7,863 bases of DNA, taken from assembly GCA_002728175.1 (NCBI GenBank), contig PBVH01000006.1:4577-12439 (forward strand). Reading direction: 5' to 3'. This DNA is from Flavobacteriales bacterium (GTDB taxonomy: Bacteria; Bacteroidota; Bacteroidia; Flavobacteriales; BACL11). Shown here one piece after another: positions 6,301 to 7,863 of the stretch (positions are counted from its first letter, which is position 1; every line of letters starts with the position of its first letter). The position numbers and the translations under genes were made by a program. Below the pieces are notes generated by a model. That model was not told the DNA's origin, did no database searches, and saw only the letters and a program-made list of their open reading frames with translations.

Positions 6301-7863
6301 AGTAATCTGACAACCATTAGCATCATGAATTTCAACAACATAATGTCCTGCTCTTAGTGTGTCTGCAAGAGCAGTAGTATCATTATTGGAACCTACTGTG
6401 TCATTTGGATTCACATAAATAGGAGAAATTGTGTCTCCGTTGTCCCATAAATAAGTATATCCAGGTGTTGCACCTGACACCCAAACAGTTGCATTACCTC
6501 TATCACCACCAACACAAAGCACATTATTAATAGTAAAACTATCAATCTGTAAAGGTGTTGGTTCAGTTAATTGAATACTATCAAAAGTAAAACATCCATT
6601 TATATCTTGCGCCTGTAAAACATACCATTCGTTTGCTTGAATATTATTAACTGTATCATTTGTAGATACTGTGTCTGTGTTATGAAGCCAAGTATATATA
6701 TAATTATATAAAGTGCTATCATGCGTTCCACCACTTACATAACCAAATGATGAGCCATCGCTAAAGCCATTACAAGATACACCCCACCCACCATTATATA
6801 CAGAAACAGCAAAGGAATCAATTTGCATTTCATCAGGCTGAGTAAGAATAATACTATCTCTGTATGTACATCCGTTAGCATCTAAAACATCAGTGTAGTA
6901 CCATGCAGCAGCCAATGCATCAAACAAATGATCAGTACTGTCGTTGTTATAAAAACCTCCTGCAACTGGTCCAGGTGTTCCATTTATTGAGTAATAGTAA
7001 GGTAGAGTACCTCCTGTTACGCTGTCTATACTTAATGAACCGTCAAGTAAAGTAAAACAACTAATATTTGCACCACCAGGGTAAACTGATGGAGATACAT
7101 TTTGAATAATTAACGAGTCTGGTTCAGTAAATACATGTGTTATATTATCAATACAGCCAAAGTTATCTTTTACTCTAACTACAATAGAGTCTCCAGCAGC
7201 AAAACCTGATCCAGATGGAATATATCCTGATACCCATGCTAAAGCATTGAAATCCCAATATGTGTAAGGATAAGATTGACTTCCATTTACTGAATCAATA
7301 ATTGCAATATATGAACCATCATTTAATCCATTACAGCTTATATTAACAAATGAAGATGAATCTAAAGATGGATTTAAACCTTCGTTAATAGTAACAGTGT
7401 CTCTCTTTGAACAACCTGCAGAATCAGTAATAATCGCGGCATATACTCCAGACGGCAATACCCCAACTGAATCTAAATTTCCAGTAATTATACCGCTATT
7501 AATTGAAGAAAAGTTTCCTGACGGCCACCAATTAAAATTATATTCATTATTAGGAAATGGTGAACCACCATTAGCTTGAATATGAAATTCTCCAATACTA
7601 TTGTTTCCTGTCGAACCTCCTGAAGCAGCACAACTATCAATTGTTGTAACTGTTAGGTTTAAAAGAATATCATCTGGTTGTAAAACCTGTACTGAATCTA
7701 TTGTAGCTGGTTGACAATTTTGAGCATCTGTAACACTTAAAGTATACCAGCCGGCAGGAAGATTGTTTACTGAACTTGTTGAACCTACTGTATTACCAAG
7801 TGAGTTTGTCCAGCTATAATTGTATGTTCCTATATTACCACCAATTATTGAAGAAACTCCAAC
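3388..7863 (-). CDS. Giant SprB-repeat surface protein with T9SS type B (gliding motility-associated) C-terminal sorting domain, N-terminus beyond the window
   Basis: The frame runs uninterrupted from the right edge to TAA at 3388-3390, giving 1491 visible residues; signal peptide and N-terminus are not in view. Residues 1-1242 form about fourteen SprB-like repeats of 80-105 residues, each typically with an N-terminal SCNGxxDGS-type motif, a central SGGTxPYxY-type motif, then DANGC and a closing (L/I)TEP or similar. Residues 1243-1408 are two Ig/PKD-like domains. Residues 1409-1491 are the type B sorting domain (FSPNGDGFND, IYNRWGELIF, WDGK, PIGAYYYVID, KGSITLIR). Lys and Arg are scarce and Asp abundant, so the protein is strongly acidic. 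Family knowledge: such proteins cross the outer membrane by the T9SS and act as surface adhesins, with SprB serving gliding; attachment or motility here is inferred. The adjacent PorP/SprF gene fits as its partner. Paired cysteines in nearly every repeat suggest disulfides. Confidence 0.93.
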   Translation of the reverse strand, partial: VGVSSIIGGNIGTYNYSWTNSLGNTVGSTSSVNNLPAGWYTLSVTDAQNCQPATIDSVQVLQPDDILLNLTVTTIDSCAASGGSTGNNSIGEFHIQANGGSPFPNNEYNFNWWPSGNFSSINSGIITGNLDSVGVLPSGVYAAIITDSAGCSKRDTVTINEGLNPSLDSSSFVNISCNGLNDGSYIAIIDSVNGSQSYPYTYWDFNALAWVSGYIPSGSGFAAGDSIVVRVKDNFGCIDNITHVFTEPDSLIIQNVSPSVYPGGANISCFTLLDGSLSIDSVTGGTLPYYYSINGTPGPVAGGFYNNDSTDHLFDALAAAWYYTDVLDANGCTYRDSIILTQPDEMQIDSFAVSVYNGGWGVSCNGFSDGSSFGYVSGGTHDSTLYNYIYTWLHNTDTVSTNDTVNNIQANEWYVLQAQDINGCFTFDSIQLTEPTPLQIDSFTINNVLCVGGDRGNATVWVSGATPGYTYLWDNGDTISPIYVNPNDTVGSNNDTTALADTLRAGHYVVEIHDANGCQITDSITISEPTISVEIDSLVITQITCYNYNNGSVDIVATGPEPLPYLYTIYDPSTPSIITAQGNLGFNQGLSPGNYVAHVQDGIGCIDRDTFEIFDVDSVYIVNVQWENLSCHGFDDGYVWDIVATGGTWPYEYSIDGSSTRYPSWLCNNQNPSCPTGYVFTGLDPGVHTIEIYDSNNCANSYAFTVTEPSPMQFAVSTNNYNNYQILCDGDLDTAFIAVSGGDPIYTIILDGDSLNSNTTISTYAWSNINEGWHLFEIFDANNCLVDTNIYFAAPDPISASNSTITEVLCEGACTGAINAVISGGVGQGIGTNYQYQWYEGTSTVGTIIGTSFAIQNLCIDPIDSYSLNVTDDNGCQANFSWAIGSNVLAIDSIATVFTSVEPSCNGYCDGSITIVVSGGDSSQVVGQAPYYYQWNDVLSQTTETAIGLCTGTYSCTVTDMAGCVVTKEFVLNQPEILNATIDLIEPVSCNGSSDGELRALSTGGTSPYNFTWSQGTILNNQLTSTVNGLAPAVYSVFVEDANGCTDTAHYDLTEPQQLDIPLSNIFVSNVKCYGGSTGTIEVTATGGTLIPGIPGTYEYVLLDENGNVISSVINNPSADFSGLTVGIYKIEVTDYFGCTYVTGDIYVDQPNEPLSIILDGVNGTCDNSALLSVYISGGTADYSYTFNNVNGNTSGITSPTGSGNSGTTFVEVPDVGLADYSVLVTDKNGCTVDASTRVRGYENIFLPDNSNTFSDIVCQGGLIQIPVEECDGCTYFWTRSQDTIANTSSLEIFSDISWLPMEILTLNITDVNGCVTSIDVTIEKDDVNAAATVSPDNNVAPGSTITLSSSASFSEYLWTNKFGDTLSTEREFMYDDITQSTWFWVYVENTNGCKDYDSLYVVVGSQPVDAFSPNGDGFNDYWFVEDIDQFSGNKVQIYNRWGELIFEDNCSPNCWDGKIDGKDAPIGAYYYVIDHNDGTELLKGSITLIR
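3391..3639 (-). other. T9SS type B C-terminal sorting domain (gliding motility-associated / CHU_C type)
   Basis: The last 83 residues carry all the family landmarks in order: AFSPNGDGFNDYWF, VQIYNRWGELIFE, CWDGKIDGKDAPIGAYYYVID and KGSITLIR at the extreme C-terminus. In known systems this domain directs the protein to the T9SS translocon and works with a PorP/SprF partner. One oddity is a CSPNC pair (Cys 1451 and 1455) directly before WDG, where many members have a Cys-free turn. Confidence 0.93.
3640..4137 (-). other. Two Ig/PKD-like domains linking the repeat array to the sorting domain
   Basis: Residues 1243-1326 keep an early Cys (VCQGG) and a late NGC but replace the GGTxPY core with EECDGCTYFW. 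Residues 1327-1408 (APGSTITLSSS...YLW...NTNGC) have lost the first Cys and look like the Ig/PKD-type beta sandwich that commonly precedes a type B sorting domain. Boundaries are by eye. Confidence 0.6.
4138..7863 (-). repeat. Array of about fourteen divergent SprB-like protein repeats
   Basis: Approximate repeat bounds in visible residues: 1-63 (cut), 64-162, 163-248, 249-343, 344-435, 436-529, 530-616, 617-709, 710-795, 796-885, 886-975, 976-1056, 1057-1151, 1152-1242. The clearest units are 163-248 (SCNGLNDGS...NFGC), 886-975 (SCNGYCDGS...MAGC) and 976-1056 (SCNGSSDGE...DANGC). The first Cys and the NGC Cys recur in almost every unit and probably pair. At DNA level the units are well diverged; only short matches around the NGC codons recur, so this is an old array and not a recent tandem expansion. 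Confidence 0.85.

Noticed and set aside
3388..7458. A complete cargo gene starting at 7458
   Set aside because: The codon at 7456-7458 is TTG, encoding an internal Leu within a repeat. The frame continues without a stop to the right edge with the same repeat pattern, so the true start lies beyond the window.
4138..7863. CRISPR array or recent DNA tandem repeat
   Set aside because: The periodicity is at protein level (about 80-105 residues). Nucleotide identity between units is low, and there are no short identical repeats with uniform spacers.

Overview
The window looks like a chromosomal segment of a low-GC member of the Bacteroidota, most likely a flavobacterium-like lineage. The evidence is a type IX secretion system (T9SS) type B sorting domain, a PorP/SprF-family outer-membrane protein, SprB-type repeats, Bacteroidota-style TAnnTTTG promoter elements and strongly A+T-rich DNA. 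Genus cannot be decided from this sequence alone.

Layout from left to right. Positions 1-1113 (+) carry nearly all of hemW, a radical-SAM heme chaperone, missing only its first few residues. It converges on, and overlaps by 15 bp, a minus-strand GT4/DUF1972 glycosyltransferase (1099-2199). A 258-bp intergenic region (2200-2457) follows. It holds a probable promoter element for the glycosyltransferase, a perfect 7-bp inverted repeat and a strong intrinsic terminator that closes the next minus-strand operon. That operon, read right to left, comprises a giant repetitive secreted protein (3388 to beyond 7863) and, 15 nt downstream of it, a PorP/SprF-like protein (2458-3372). The giant gene is open to the right edge, so its N-terminus and signal peptide are not visible. 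1491 residues are seen.

How they work together: the giant protein has about fourteen SprB-like repeats, two Ig-like domains and a C-terminal type B sorting domain. It is therefore expected to cross the outer membrane through the T9SS and be displayed on or released from the cell surface. PorP/SprF proteins are known partners needed for secretion or attachment of type B cargo such as SprB, so the two genes read as a cargo plus dedicated partner pair. The glycosyltransferase and hemW are separate units; a link between the glycosyltransferase and cargo glycosylation is only speculative.

I did not find a clearly undescribed system. The points most worth a second look are a calcium-loop-like insertion in the PorP/SprF protein, a cysteine-rich subset of repeats together with a cysteine pair in the sorting domain, a dense set of Bacteroidota O-glycosylation motifs in the cargo, and a possible short RNA between 2349 and 2440.
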